Shown here: in pieces, positions 25,926 through 33,833 of the stretch | How the letters are laid out: each line of letters opens with the position of its first letter | Position numbering within the stretch: position 1 is the stretch's first letter | Source: Ralstonia insidiosa | GTDB taxonomy: Bacteria; Pseudomonadota; Gammaproteobacteria; Burkholderiales; Burkholderiaceae | Assembly: GCF_008801405.1 (NCBI RefSeq) | Contig: NZ_VZPV01000003.1 | Location: forward strand, 478,712 to 542,711 | DNA length: 64,000 nucleotides | Direction of reading: 5' to 3' | The notes under the pieces: model-generated | Databases searched by the model: none | Seen by the model: only the letters and a program-made list of their open reading frames with translations | What the model was told of the DNA's origin: nothing | Position numbers and translations under genes: made by a program

Positions 25926-25969
25926 TAGTCTGTTCAGACGATGGATGGCGCGGCCCGCTTGGCTAGCCT
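25926..25969 (+). promoter_or_regulatory. LuxR-type box and -10 for the divergent SnoaL gene
   Basis: TAGTCTGTTCAGACGATG at 25926-25943 has the best symmetry of all sites (GTCTG and CAGAC around TT). TAGCCT at 25964-25969 is 20 bp downstream. The gene start is at 26041. Confidence 0.78.
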
Positions 25970-26040
25970 GTGCACGCTGTCGATGCAATTGCCCCAAGTG
26001 ATGGGTGCGACGACTCAGCGGACCATTGGAGGCCAAGGCA

Positions 26041-26538
26041 ATGCAAGAAAACGGTTTGGAGGCGCGGCTGCGCAAGCTGGAAGATCTCGAGTCGATCCGC
26101 CAGCTCAAGGCGCGCTATCTCGCCTGCTGCGACGCGAAGGATGTCGAGGGCATGCGTGACTGTTTCATCCCCGGCAAGGTCGCGATCGACTACGGCGCGA
26201 TCGGCGTGTTTGACGATCGGGACCAGCTCATCGATGTGTTTCAGAAGCTCGGCGGCCACGACCATATCGTCGACATGCACCACGGTGTGAATCCGGAAAT
26301 TGCCGTGCTGGATGACCGCACAGCGCGCGGCACCTGGGGCTTGTATTTCCACCAGATCAACACGAAAGACAACACGCTGACGCAGCTCGGTGCGACCTAT
26401 GAAGACGAATATCTGCGCACGGACGGCGGCTGGAAGATCAGCAAGACGCGCTGCGTGATCACGTCGACGCAGGTGATGCGCTTTACCGAAGGGGCGCCGC
26501 AGGTGATGTTTGCCGGACGCGGCATGACCGCTCCGTGA
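26041..26538 (+). CDS. SnoaL-like protein (SnoaL_4 type)
   Basis: A 165-residue NTF2-like protein: LESIRQLKARYLACCDAKDV, then MHHGVNPEIAVL and a closing YEDEYLRTDGGWKI. It shares the layout of the divergent protein at 25797, so the pair may be old duplicates or two subunits. The ATG follows GGAGG at 9 bp. It is transcribed from the box at 25926, and the AraC-like gene lies 62 bp downstream. Confidence 0.82.
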   Translation: MQENGLEARLRKLEDLESIRQLKARYLACCDAKDVEGMRDCFIPGKVAIDYGAIGVFDDRDQLIDVFQKLGGHDHIVDMHHGVNPEIAVLDDRTARGTWGLYFHQINTKDNTLTQLGATYEDEYLRTDGGWKISKTRCVITSTQVMRFTEGAPQVMFAGRGMTAP

Positions 26539-26600
26539 GGGGAAGGCTGCGCTGCGCGTCAACGCCCCGTTGGGCACGCAGTCACGCTTCCTGATCTGCC

Positions 26601-27248
26601 ATGCACGTTCACCTGCAGAGTCACTTTCCCGTCTGGCTGCATCGGCTGTTACCCGCCTTTCCGTGGCTGGTCACGCAGACGAGCGGCAGGGCCATCATCC
26701 GGCGGCGAGGCTTCGAGCGCCTGCTGGTGCCCGGCCAGCAACTGATCCTCAAACCGTTTGAACCCGTTGAGGTGCTGCTCGATGGCGACTACGTGCAGCC
26801 ATCCGTGTGCACGTTTGAGGTGCAGGGCGATGGGCTGGTTGATCTGCGGGAGGCGTCGCTCTATCAGCGCATCTCGCAGCGCATCTTTCTTCAGCCGCAG
26901 CACACGTGGGATGCCACCCATGTGTCTGAACTGATGGACATGCCTGCCCTGAAGGTTCGGGCCAAGCTGTTTTCCCAAGGGTATGCGCTGACGGATATTT
27001 GCCGAACGCAGCGGCTCATGCGCGCGCTGTTCGAGGCCAATCAGGGCGGCAGCGCCGTTGCGGCGCTCAAGCGGCGGATCGGATGGCCAATGCACGGCGA
27101 TCTGGAGACCGCCTTTCATGATCGGCTCGGGGTGTCTCTGGTGACCGCAAGGCGCTTGTCTGCAAGCCCGTCTCGGCGCCAGAGCGAAATGCTTTCCGCT
27201 TTTTACCCGCCGGACCGGGTCTTGCAACAGCTGGTTGCTTGCGATTGA
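26601..27248 (+). CDS. Putative AraC-like DNA-binding protein, divergent
   Basis: A 215-residue protein I could not place with certainty. The C-terminal 90 residues look like a degenerate AraC double HTH: ALKVRAKLFSQGYALTDICR resembles the first helix pair, and GDLETAFHDRLGVSLVTARRL resembles the GYxDLSHFSRAFRRxFGVSP segment. The N-terminal 110 residues look like a small sheet-rich domain. It could be a second regulator or the last gene of the operon starting at 26041. Confidence in the DNA-binding assignment is modest. Confidence 0.5.
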   Translation: MHVHLQSHFPVWLHRLLPAFPWLVTQTSGRAIIRRRGFERLLVPGQQLILKPFEPVEVLLDGDYVQPSVCTFEVQGDGLVDLREASLYQRISQRIFLQPQHTWDATHVSELMDMPALKVRAKLFSQGYALTDICRTQRLMRALFEANQGGSAVAALKRRIGWPMHGDLETAFHDRLGVSLVTARRLSASPSRRQSEMLSAFYPPDRVLQQLVACD

Positions 27249-27298
27249 GGCGCGCCTTCAGCGGTTGTGCCTCAATCGCGTCAACTGCATCAATCGCC

Positions 27299-28170
27299 TT
27301 AAGCGTTGCTCGCCAGCACCTTGGCCACGGCTTCGGCCACGGGGCCGACGTTCCGCTCATTCAGGCCGGCCACGCACATGCGGCCCGAGCGCAGGATGTA
27401 GACGCCATACTGCTCGCGTAGCCGGTCGACCTGATCGGCGCTCAATCCGGTGTACGTGAGCATGCCGCGCTGCTTGATATAGCGCGACAGGGCCTCGCCG
27501 CTCAGGTGCTGGCTCAAGCGGTCGTGAATGGCCGTGCGCATGCCGGCAATGCGTTGGCACATGGCCGACAGTTCGTTGCGCCAGGACTGATCCAGCGCGG
27601 GTGTCGTCAGGATCTTGGTGACGATCTTGGCGCCGTGGGTCGGCGGGTTGCTGTAGTTCGAACGCACGGCGCTGGTCAATTGGCCCAGCACCCGATCCGC
27701 CTCGGCTGCGCTTTCGCAGATCAGGCTGAGCCCGCCGCAGCGCTCGCCATACAGCGAGAAATTCTTCGAGAACGAGTTCGCCACCAGCGCCGGCACGCCA
27801 CGGCGCGCGATTTCACGCACCGCAAACGCGTCGGCGTCCAGGCCCGCGCCAAAGCCCTGGTAGGCCATGTCGACGAACGGCAGCAGCTCGCGCTTTTGCA
27901 GCACGCCGATCAACTGCTCCCACTGCGCGTTGTCCAGATCCACGCCGGTCGGGTTGTGGCAGCACGCATGCAGCACGACGATGCTGTGCTTGGGCAGCGC
28001 ATCGATTGCCGCCAGCATGGCGTCGAACTTGAGGCCACCGGTCGCTTCGTCGTAGTACGGGTAGGTGTTCACCGTGAACCCCGCACGCTCGAAGATGAAG
28101 CGATGGTTTTCCCACGTCGGGTCGCTCACCCAGACCTGGGCTTGCGGGAAATAGCGCTTGAGGAAAGCCG
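27299..28170 (-). pseudogene. tyrB: Aromatic amino acid aminotransferase, 5'-truncated
   Basis: About 290 residues of a class I aminotransferase close to TyrB/AspC: WVSDPTWENHR, HACCHNPTGVD, VDMAYQGFG, the PLP-lysine segment NSFSKNFSLYGER and the C-terminal SGRMCVAGLNE. Intact relatives have about 398 residues. The first 110, including the SGTGA-type cofactor loop, are missing. Homology begins near FLKRYFPQ (about 28168), while the frame continues to 28255 with unrelated sequence. Missing residues make activity very unlikely. The break probably marks a recombination or insertion junction near the integrase gene. Confidence 0.82.
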
Positions 28171-28316
28171 CTCTCTCGAGTTCATGCGAGAAGGCCGGCA
28201 CTATGAGGGCAACTCCATCCGGGTTTCTGACGTTGCGATTTTCAACAGTTGACACGTCGGATTGCGGTCAATGACGCGGGTCTCAGTTGGCCTTCGTTCT
28301 CGATCTCGCATCCCGC

Positions 28317-28574
28317 CTAGCGAGCGGAAGGAACGCGGCGGGTCTTCATGAAGTCTTCGAAGCTCTCGCCGCGCATCATTGCGTAGACCTGCAGGTTGGT
28401 CTTGCGCACCACACGCGCGAACTTCTCCATCACGGAGAAGTTCGCGCCATAGCGGACCATCCCGATCCAGTCTTCACTTCGGACGAGCGACTGTTCTTCG
28501 TCGCTCAGGCCCGTAGCAGAAATCGCCGCATCCGGGTCAGCCAGATAGCCCTCGCGATACGGTGCGTGGATCAT
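28317..28574 (-). CDS. LigA-like small subunit of an extradiol dioxygenase, solitary
   Basis: An 85-residue protein like the alpha chain (LigA domain) of protocatechuate 4,5-dioxygenase and gallate dioxygenases. EGYLADPDAAIS, LSDEEQSLVRSEDW, VRYGANF and VYAMMRGESFEDFMKTR follow the LigA order. It may be complete or a 3' part of a longer gene. No LigB-type catalytic subunit is next to it, and the neighbours are a truncated tyrB and an integrase, so it may be a stranded remnant. The ribosome site is weak and no LuxR-type box precedes it. Confidence 0.65.
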   Translation of the reverse strand: MIHAPYREGYLADPDAAISATGLSDEEQSLVRSEDWIGMVRYGANFSVMEKFARVVRKTNLQVYAMMRGESFEDFMKTRRVPSAR

Positions 28575-28605
28575 GTTCCAGAAAAATCCCTACCGATTTA
28601 ACTTA

Positions 28606-28635
28606 CTATTGCGATAACTATTCTTATCGCAATAG
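28606..28635. repeat. Perfect 12-bp inverted repeat with 6-bp spacer, recombinase core-like
   Basis: CTATTGCGATAA (28606-28617) and TTATCGCAATAG (28624-28635) are exact inverted repeats around CTATTC. The ATAA-N6-TTAT inner layout is the same as in XerCD dif sites and fits arm and overlap sizes of tyrosine recombinase crossover sites. It ends 27 bp before the integrase ATG. It could be the element's attachment core or an operator for the integrase gene. Confidence 0.7.
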
Positions 28636-28662
28636 CAAGATGGAAGCACTAAACTGCCTTCC

Positions 28663-30366
28663 ATGAAAACGCGTCTGCTTCCCGTCGATCCCACCGTCAG
28701 CACTCCGCCTGACTTCCCCGATGCCGCCGAACTGGCGGCACTGCGTGCCTGGCATGCCGGCTTGTCGACCCGCGAGGCCGTTGAGCGCTACCTGGGCGAG
28801 CGCCTGACGCCAGGGCAGTCCTCGCGCGGCGTGCTCGGGCGCATCCGGCGCCAGCTCGCCGCGTTTGCACGCCGGCGTCAACGTGACGACTTGGCGGCGC
28901 TGTTCGAGATGCAAGCCGCCGAACGTGCCAAACAGGGGAGGGCGGCCGACCAGGCGATCGAGCTGCTCCTCACGCTGCCGCTGCCAACCCCGCTTATCAG
29001 CGATGACGTCGGATTGTGGCTGGGTGCCCGCGCCGTCGCTGCGCTACGGGCCGCTGGCATTGGCACTCTGGCCGACCTGACCGTTCGCGTGCCGCGTCGG
29101 CGCCGTTGGTGGGGCGTCATTCCCGGACTAGGACAGGTCAGCGCGCGGCGTATCGAGGCGTTCTTTGCCGAGCACCCGCGCTTGACGGAGCGTGCCCGTG
29201 CGCTTATCGCCGAACAGGTTCGGGGCGTGGTGGTGCCGTGGGAGCAATTGCGCCTGCCGTACGAGGTCGACGGCTCGCAGGGGCAATTCCGTGCGCCGCG
29301 TGAGACCTGCGCGCTCACTGCCGATAACGACTACGAAGCCGTCCAAGCCTGGTTGTCCCTGCACGAATCGCCGGCCACCCAGCGGGCGTACCGCAAAGAG
29401 GCGGAGCGCCTGATCTTGTGGGCGATCATCGAACGGGGCAGGCCGCTGTCGTCGCTGACCACCGAGGACGCGATTGCCTACCGGAGCTTTCTGCGCCGAC
29501 CGACACCGCGGGAGCGTTGGGTCGGGCCGGCGTGCCCGCGTACGTCCGTCGAGTGGCGTCCGTTCACCGATGGGCTGTCGGCGCGCTCGATTGCGTATTC
29601 GCTGTCGGTGCTTGGCGCCATGTTCCGCTGGCTGATCCAGCAGCGCTATATGCTGGCCAACCCGTTCGCGGGCATCAAGGTGCGTGGCGGTGGGCGAACG
29701 ACTGCGCTGAATGCCTCGCACGCTTTCAGCGAGGGGGAATGGGCGCTGGTCCGCACCATCGCCGATGGACTGGAATGGTCGTATGGCTGGGAGGCACCCG
29801 CCGCGCAGCGGCTGCGCTTTGTATTGGATTTCGGCTATGCGACTGGCCTGCGCGCCGGCGAACTCGTTTCTTCTAAGCTCGGCGATATCGAAGCCGATCG
29901 GCAAGGCGATCGCTGGCTCAATTTGATAGGGAAGGGCAGTCGTGCTGGAAAGGTTGCATTGCCACCGCTGGCACGTACGGCGCTCGACCGCCACCTGGTG
30001 GAACGTGGGTTGCCGGTCACGCGGGCGCGCTGGAATCCAAAGACACCGCTGATTGGTGGCCTGGGATTGGGTCCTGACGGCGGGATTACGGGAGCGCGGC
30101 TGTGGAGTGTGGTTAGAAGGTTTTTTGAGACGGCGGCCGACACCATAAAAAACGATCATGCGCTGCTAGCGGAGAAGCTGCGCAAGGCCAGTCCGCATTG
30201 GATGCGCCATACACATGCCACCCACGCGCTCACGCGCGGCGCGGAACTGACCACCGTGCGCGACAATCTGCGCCACGCTTCGGTCTCGACCACCTCGATC
30301 TACCTGCACAGCGATGAGACCAAGCGCGCGCGGCAGCTTGGGGAAGCCTTTGGTGCCCCAAAATGA
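28663..30366 (+). CDS. Tyrosine recombinase (phage integrase family)
   Basis: A 567-residue site-specific recombinase. The C-terminal catalytic domain has the first arginine in TGLRAGEL (about residue 400), the HxxR box as HWMRHTH, a later histidine in RHASVSTT and the tyrosine nucleophile in SIYLHSD. A SAM-like core-binding domain precedes it, and the N-terminal 170 residues with a helix-hairpin-helix-like IPGLGQVSARRIEAFF fit the DUF3701 type found with integrases in this order of bacteria. The palindrome at 28606-28635 lies just upstream and dif about 1 kb downstream. Confidence 0.9.
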   Translation: MKTRLLPVDPTVSTPPDFPDAAELAALRAWHAGLSTREAVERYLGERLTPGQSSRGVLGRIRRQLAAFARRRQRDDLAALFEMQAAERAKQGRAADQAIELLLTLPLPTPLISDDVGLWLGARAVAALRAAGIGTLADLTVRVPRRRRWWGVIPGLGQVSARRIEAFFAEHPRLTERARALIAEQVRGVVVPWEQLRLPYEVDGSQGQFRAPRETCALTADNDYEAVQAWLSLHESPATQRAYRKEAERLILWAIIERGRPLSSLTTEDAIAYRSFLRRPTPRERWVGPACPRTSVEWRPFTDGLSARSIAYSLSVLGAMFRWLIQQRYMLANPFAGIKVRGGGRTTALNASHAFSEGEWALVRTIADGLEWSYGWEAPAAQRLRFVLDFGYATGLRAGELVSSKLGDIEADRQGDRWLNLIGKGSRAGKVALPPLARTALDRHLVERGLPVTRARWNPKTPLIGGLGLGPDGGITGARLWSVVRRFFETAADTIKNDHALLAEKLRKASPHWMRHTHATHALTRGAELTTVRDNLRHASVSTTSIYLHSDETKRARQLGEAFGAPK

Positions 30367-30459
30367 ACGCCTGCATTACAGTATGCGAGCTGCCGGCGCC
30401 CCAAGGTTAGAGCTCGGTCCATTTAACCGAAGACACTGAAGCGACAAAGAGGCCTGCCC

Positions 30460-30969
30460 ATGAATCGGTACACGTACCGTGCTTTCTATGACGACACGCC
30501 CACAGTAAGCGACCCGCTTCGCGCAGCGAAAAACGATGACGAAATTCGGGTTTTGTTGGACAGCTTGCCATCGCGGCTGACAGATCACTGTCGAGGTGCA
30601 AGAATCGACGCTGGCGAAATCGTGGTGTGTGAGGTGCAGGGTGTTCCCAGGTTGTCGAGACAGGTTCTGCTCACGACGGACGCGAACGAGAAGGTTGCAA
30701 AGGACCTGATCGCGCGCGCTTTCATCGATCTGGATCTTTCGGCGAACAGGTCCGATAAGCCATCAGGGAAACGGGAAAAAGTAAGCCAAATGGAACCGGA
30801 CGAATCACGCCAAGGCACCGAGCAAAGTTACTTCGATGAAGTTCGACGTCGGGTTGCCGCGCAAACACCCGATATTGCCGTGGTACTCAAGGCGGTACGT
30901 GCTGCATACAATCTTGCCAGCGAAGCAAAGACCCTCGGTAATCCCTTCGAGGATGTGTCCGGCAACTGA
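30460..30969 (+). CDS. Hypothetical protein
   Basis: A 169-residue protein without recognisable family. It is acidic and polar, has no signal peptide, and carries a charged low-complexity stretch in its middle (around SDKPSGKREKVSQMEPDES). Base composition is visibly less GC-rich than the catabolic genes, which fits accessory DNA carried with the integrase. The start at 30460 has no strong ribosome site. Placement directly after the recombinase suggests it belongs to the same mobile segment. Confidence 0.45.
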   Translation: MNRYTYRAFYDDTPTVSDPLRAAKNDDEIRVLLDSLPSRLTDHCRGARIDAGEIVVCEVQGVPRLSRQVLLTTDANEKVAKDLIARAFIDLDLSANRSDKPSGKREKVSQMEPDESRQGTEQSYFDEVRRRVAAQTPDIAVVLKAVRAAYNLASEAKTLGNPFEDVSGN

Positions 30970-31980
30970 CCGTTGTTGAGCGACGTCGACACCCTCAACG
31001 TCCACGACCTTCGCGCCGGTCAATGAACGATGCGATCTTCGCGGCAATCAAGTTTGCCGTGTAGTCCGGTGAGCCTTTCACAGTGGTGCCGGCACCCGTG
31101 TCGCTGCCAAAGGTAGCAGGCCTGTTGATCAAACGATCGCTCATTCCGGAATGCGCTGCGAGTTCCTCATCTCCGAGGCTAGGTGCCACGTCGCTGCCGG
31201 TCTAGAGATTCCACAATGTTGAGCTGAGTGACTCGGTCAGTACCTAGATGGAGAGCAAGTTCTCAGGTGCCTGCCAAGCGCATAAGAGCTCACTTTACGT
31301 TGGAGCAGTCGCGCTTCTGAGCGTTTTGTACCATTGATCATCCCAAATGTTGCGCCAAATCGGGACAACCGAGCCCGAACCATGCAACACCTGTAAACAT
31401 ACCCATTGTCCGCATAATGTATCTTATGTTAAATGCAATAGGCGACGGTGGCCAAGCATGGTGGCGAACGGAAGCAAATCCATTCACTTCCATGAGGCAA
31501 TTCTGTTCACATCTCGGCTACATCCAGGGCGTGTGGAACCACTGCTCGAGCTTGCTTCGCTCGAGCCCACAGCTGACTAGCGTTCCTCTTTGTTGATACG
31601 TTGATCGTATCGCCTCGCCAATAGCACTTCCAATGCGCTGGCCGCCTCACAGGCCATGGGTTCTACCGTGATGCTCGGCACGCAACTCACCAGCAGATTG
31701 CTCGCTTTCCAGCATCCGGAAACCTTCTTTCCATATGAAAACAGGCCATTGCGCCTGCGCAACATCGAACACTGAGTTCAATTCTCTTTATCGCTCAACC
31801 ACTTAGCGGCCAACGGTGGCGGCGAAATATGGATGCTCCGATTTCTACGTATGCCGCCCCGCATGGTGCGCAGCAGAATGATTTTCAAGCGCAGGACACG
31901 CCTTGAGACATGTGTTGAGGCCGGCTGCGCTCACGCATGGATGTCATTCCGTTGGTTGCACAAGCGCAGAGGTGTTCAAG
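30970..31980. other. One-kilobase stretch without a convincing gene, containing dif
   Basis: Only short open frames occur here (64 to 77 codons), none with family features or good ribosome sites. Base composition is less GC-rich than the flanks. The dif-like site lies at 31407-31434. A minus-strand frame at 31577-31765 could be a gene remnant, but I cannot identify it. No sigma-54 promoter that I would defend is visible ahead of msuE at 31981. Confidence 0.6.
31407..31434 (+). other. XerCD dif site (chromosome dimer resolution)
   Basis: The arm TGTCCGCATAA, centre TGTATC and arm TTATGTTAAAT match the E. coli dif site at 25 of 28 positions, with the XerD arm identical and differences only in the XerC arm (two) and centre (one). 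It lies in non-coding DNA. dif sites mark the terminus of a circular chromosome or large secondary replicon, where XerC and XerD resolve dimers under FtsK control. Confidence 0.85.
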
Positions 31981-32562
31981 ATGAGTCGCAAGGTCAAGGT
32001 TGTCGCTGTCTCGGGGAGCGTGCAGAGCCCCTCGCGGACGCTCGCACTGGTTGAACAGTTACTGGCCGCGCTGGCCGAGGTTGTGCCGGTTGATGTTCAC
32101 CTGATCAAACTTGAAGACCTCGCTCCGGCCATCGGCGGTGTGTCGTATCGCGACCAGTTGCCGGGCACGGTGCAGGCGGAGTTGGCGGCCATCGAATCGG
32201 CCGACGTGCTGGTGGTGGCAAGCCCCGTGTACCGCGGCTCCTACACCGGGCTGTTCAAGCACCTCTTCGACCTCGTCCACCACGAAGCCCTGATTGATGT
32301 GCCCGTGCTGCTGGCTGCCACCGGTGGCAGCGACCGCCACGCGCTGGTGATCGACCACCAGTTGCGCCCCCTCTTCAGCTTCTTCCAGGCCCGCACGCTG
32401 CCACTGGGCGTGTACGCATCGGAGCAGGATTTCAGCGGCTACGAGATCTCCAGCAACGCGCTACGCGAGCGCATTGCACTGGCCGCCGCGCGTGCGCTGC
32501 CCCTGCTGACTGCTCCGCGCGCTGATGAAGTGCGCGCCACTCCCGTCGCGCAAGCTGCCTGA
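31981..32562 (+). CDS. msuE: NADPH-dependent FMN reductase
   Basis: A 193-residue flavodoxin-fold reductase like MsuE/SsuE, which makes FMNH2 for flavin-dependent monooxygenases. Marks are VSGSVQSPSRT at the N-terminus for phosphate binding of FMN and VVASPVYRGSYTGLFKHLFDL in the middle, with LLAATGGSDRHAL following. The ATG at 31981 has AGAGG upstream; earlier in-frame starts add 26 residues not typical for the family. It leads a run of ten same-strand genes that includes the FMNH2-using SfnG directly after it. Confidence 0.9.
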   Translation: MSRKVKVVAVSGSVQSPSRTLALVEQLLAALAEVVPVDVHLIKLEDLAPAIGGVSYRDQLPGTVQAELAAIESADVLVVASPVYRGSYTGLFKHLFDLVHHEALIDVPVLLAATGGSDRHALVIDHQLRPLFSFFQARTLPLGVYASEQDFSGYEISSNALRERIALAAARALPLLTAPRADEVRATPVAQAA

Positions 32563-32607
32563 AGCGGCCTGCGCAGTTCCGTTCCCCTCCAGCACAGGAC
32601 CATTGCG

Positions 32608-33744
32608 ATGAGCCAATCTTCTTCCAACGCCGGTATCAAGTTTGCCTATTGGGTTCCGAATGTCAGCGGTGGGCTGGTGGTCAGCACCATCGCCCAGCGC
32701 ACCGACTGGAGCCTCGAATACAACCAGAAGCTTGCGCAGACAGCGGAGAACGCCGGCTTTGACTACGCACTCAGCCAGATCCGCTTTACCGCCGGCTACG
32801 GCGCCGAGCACCAGCACGAATCCGTGTCGTTCAGCCAGGCCATCCTGCACGCCACCACCAAGCTCAAGGTGTTGGCGGCCATCCTGCCGGGGCCGTGGCA
32901 TCCGGCGGTGGTCGCCAAGCAACTGGCGACCATCGACCACATCTCCAACGGGCGCGTCGCCATCAACGTGGTCAGCGGCTGGTTCAAGGGCGAGTTTCAG
33001 GCACTGGGCGAACCGTGGCTGGAGCACGATGAGCGCTATCGCCGCTCCAACGAGTTCATCCGCGTGCTCAAGGGTATCTGGACGCAGGACAAGTTCACCT
33101 TCAAGGGCGACTTCTACCGCATCAACGACTACACCCTGAGCCCCAAGCCGCTGCAGAAGCCGCATCCGGAAATCTTCCAGGGCGGCAGCTCGCGCGCTGC
33201 GCGCGACAACGCGGCCAGCGTGTCGGACTGGTACTTCACCAACGGCAACACGCCCGAGGGCATCAAAGCGCAGATCGACGACATCCAGGAGAAGGCCCGC
33301 GCGAACGGCCACAAAGTCCGCATCGGGGTGAACGCCTTCATCATCGCGCGCGACACCGAAGAAGAGGCCAAGGCCGTGCTGGACGACATCATCAAGCACG
33401 CCCACGTGGAAGCCGTCCACGCCTTTGGCGATGCGGTGAAACAGGCTGGCAAGGCCGCGCCCGAAGGTGAAGGTAACTGGGCCAAATCCACCTTCGAAGA
33501 CCTGGTCCAGTACAACGATGGCTTCCGCACCAATCTGATCGGCACGCCTCAGCAGATTGCCGAGCGCATCGTCCACCTGAAGTCGATTGGCGTGGACCTT
33601 GTGCTCGCGGGCTTCCTCCACTTCATCGAGGAAGTCGAGTACTTCGGCCGCAAGGTGCTGCCGCTGGTGCGCGAATTGGAGGCCAAGGCCGCCAGCGCCA
33701 ACACCAGCGCCCTCGAGCCGGAGCCTGCCGCGTCCGTCGCTTGA
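32608..33744 (+). CDS. sfnG: FMNH2-dependent dimethylsulfone monooxygenase
   Basis: Luciferase-like flavin monooxygenase (378 aa) that closely resembles SfnG, which turns dimethylsulfone into methanesulfinate, from which sulfur is recovered. IKFAYWVPNVSGGLVVS at the N-terminus and INVVSGWFKGEF plus IFQGGSS in the middle are typical. It lies 45 bp after the FMN reductase gene. A strong hairpin follows before the ABC transporter genes. Confidence 0.92.
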   Translation: MSQSSSNAGIKFAYWVPNVSGGLVVSTIAQRTDWSLEYNQKLAQTAENAGFDYALSQIRFTAGYGAEHQHESVSFSQAILHATTKLKVLAAILPGPWHPAVVAKQLATIDHISNGRVAINVVSGWFKGEFQALGEPWLEHDERYRRSNEFIRVLKGIWTQDKFTFKGDFYRINDYTLSPKPLQKPHPEIFQGGSSRAARDNAASVSDWYFTNGNTPEGIKAQIDDIQEKARANGHKVRIGVNAFIIARDTEEEAKAVLDDIIKHAHVEAVHAFGDAVKQAGKAAPEGEGNWAKSTFEDLVQYNDGFRTNLIGTPQQIAERIVHLKSIGVDLVLAGFLHFIEEVEYFGRKVLPLVRELEAKAASANTSALEPEPAASVA

Positions 33745-33762
33745 TCTGAACCCCCGCACTTT

Positions 33763-33799
33763 CCCCCAACGCGCCAGCTCGTGCGAGCCGGCGCGGGGG
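33763..33799 (+). other. Large GC-rich hairpin between sfnG and livG
   Basis: A nested stem: CCCCC with GGGG at the base, CGCGCC with GGCGCG, and GCTCG with CGAGC around a 2-nt loop. No T run follows, so it is not a classical terminator. It may slow or protect transcripts and give different levels of sfnG and the transporter mRNA. Confidence 0.6.
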
Positions 33800-33833
33800 A
33801 GTCGTGTTGCCTGTCGCTTTGCGGAGACCCGCC

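Noticed and set aside
31062..31079. A possible further LuxR-type box (TAGTCCGGTGAGCC) in non-coding DNA
   Set aside because: Only the left half matches; the right arm is absent and no gene or -10 follows at the usual spacing.
30995..31189. A 64-codon minus-strand open frame
   Set aside because: No ribosome site, no family resemblance, and it lies in a stretch where several such short frames occur by chance.
31577..31765. A 62-codon minus-strand open frame that looked like a gene end
   Set aside because: Nothing recognisable in it and no upstream continuation; kept only as part of the gene-free stretch.
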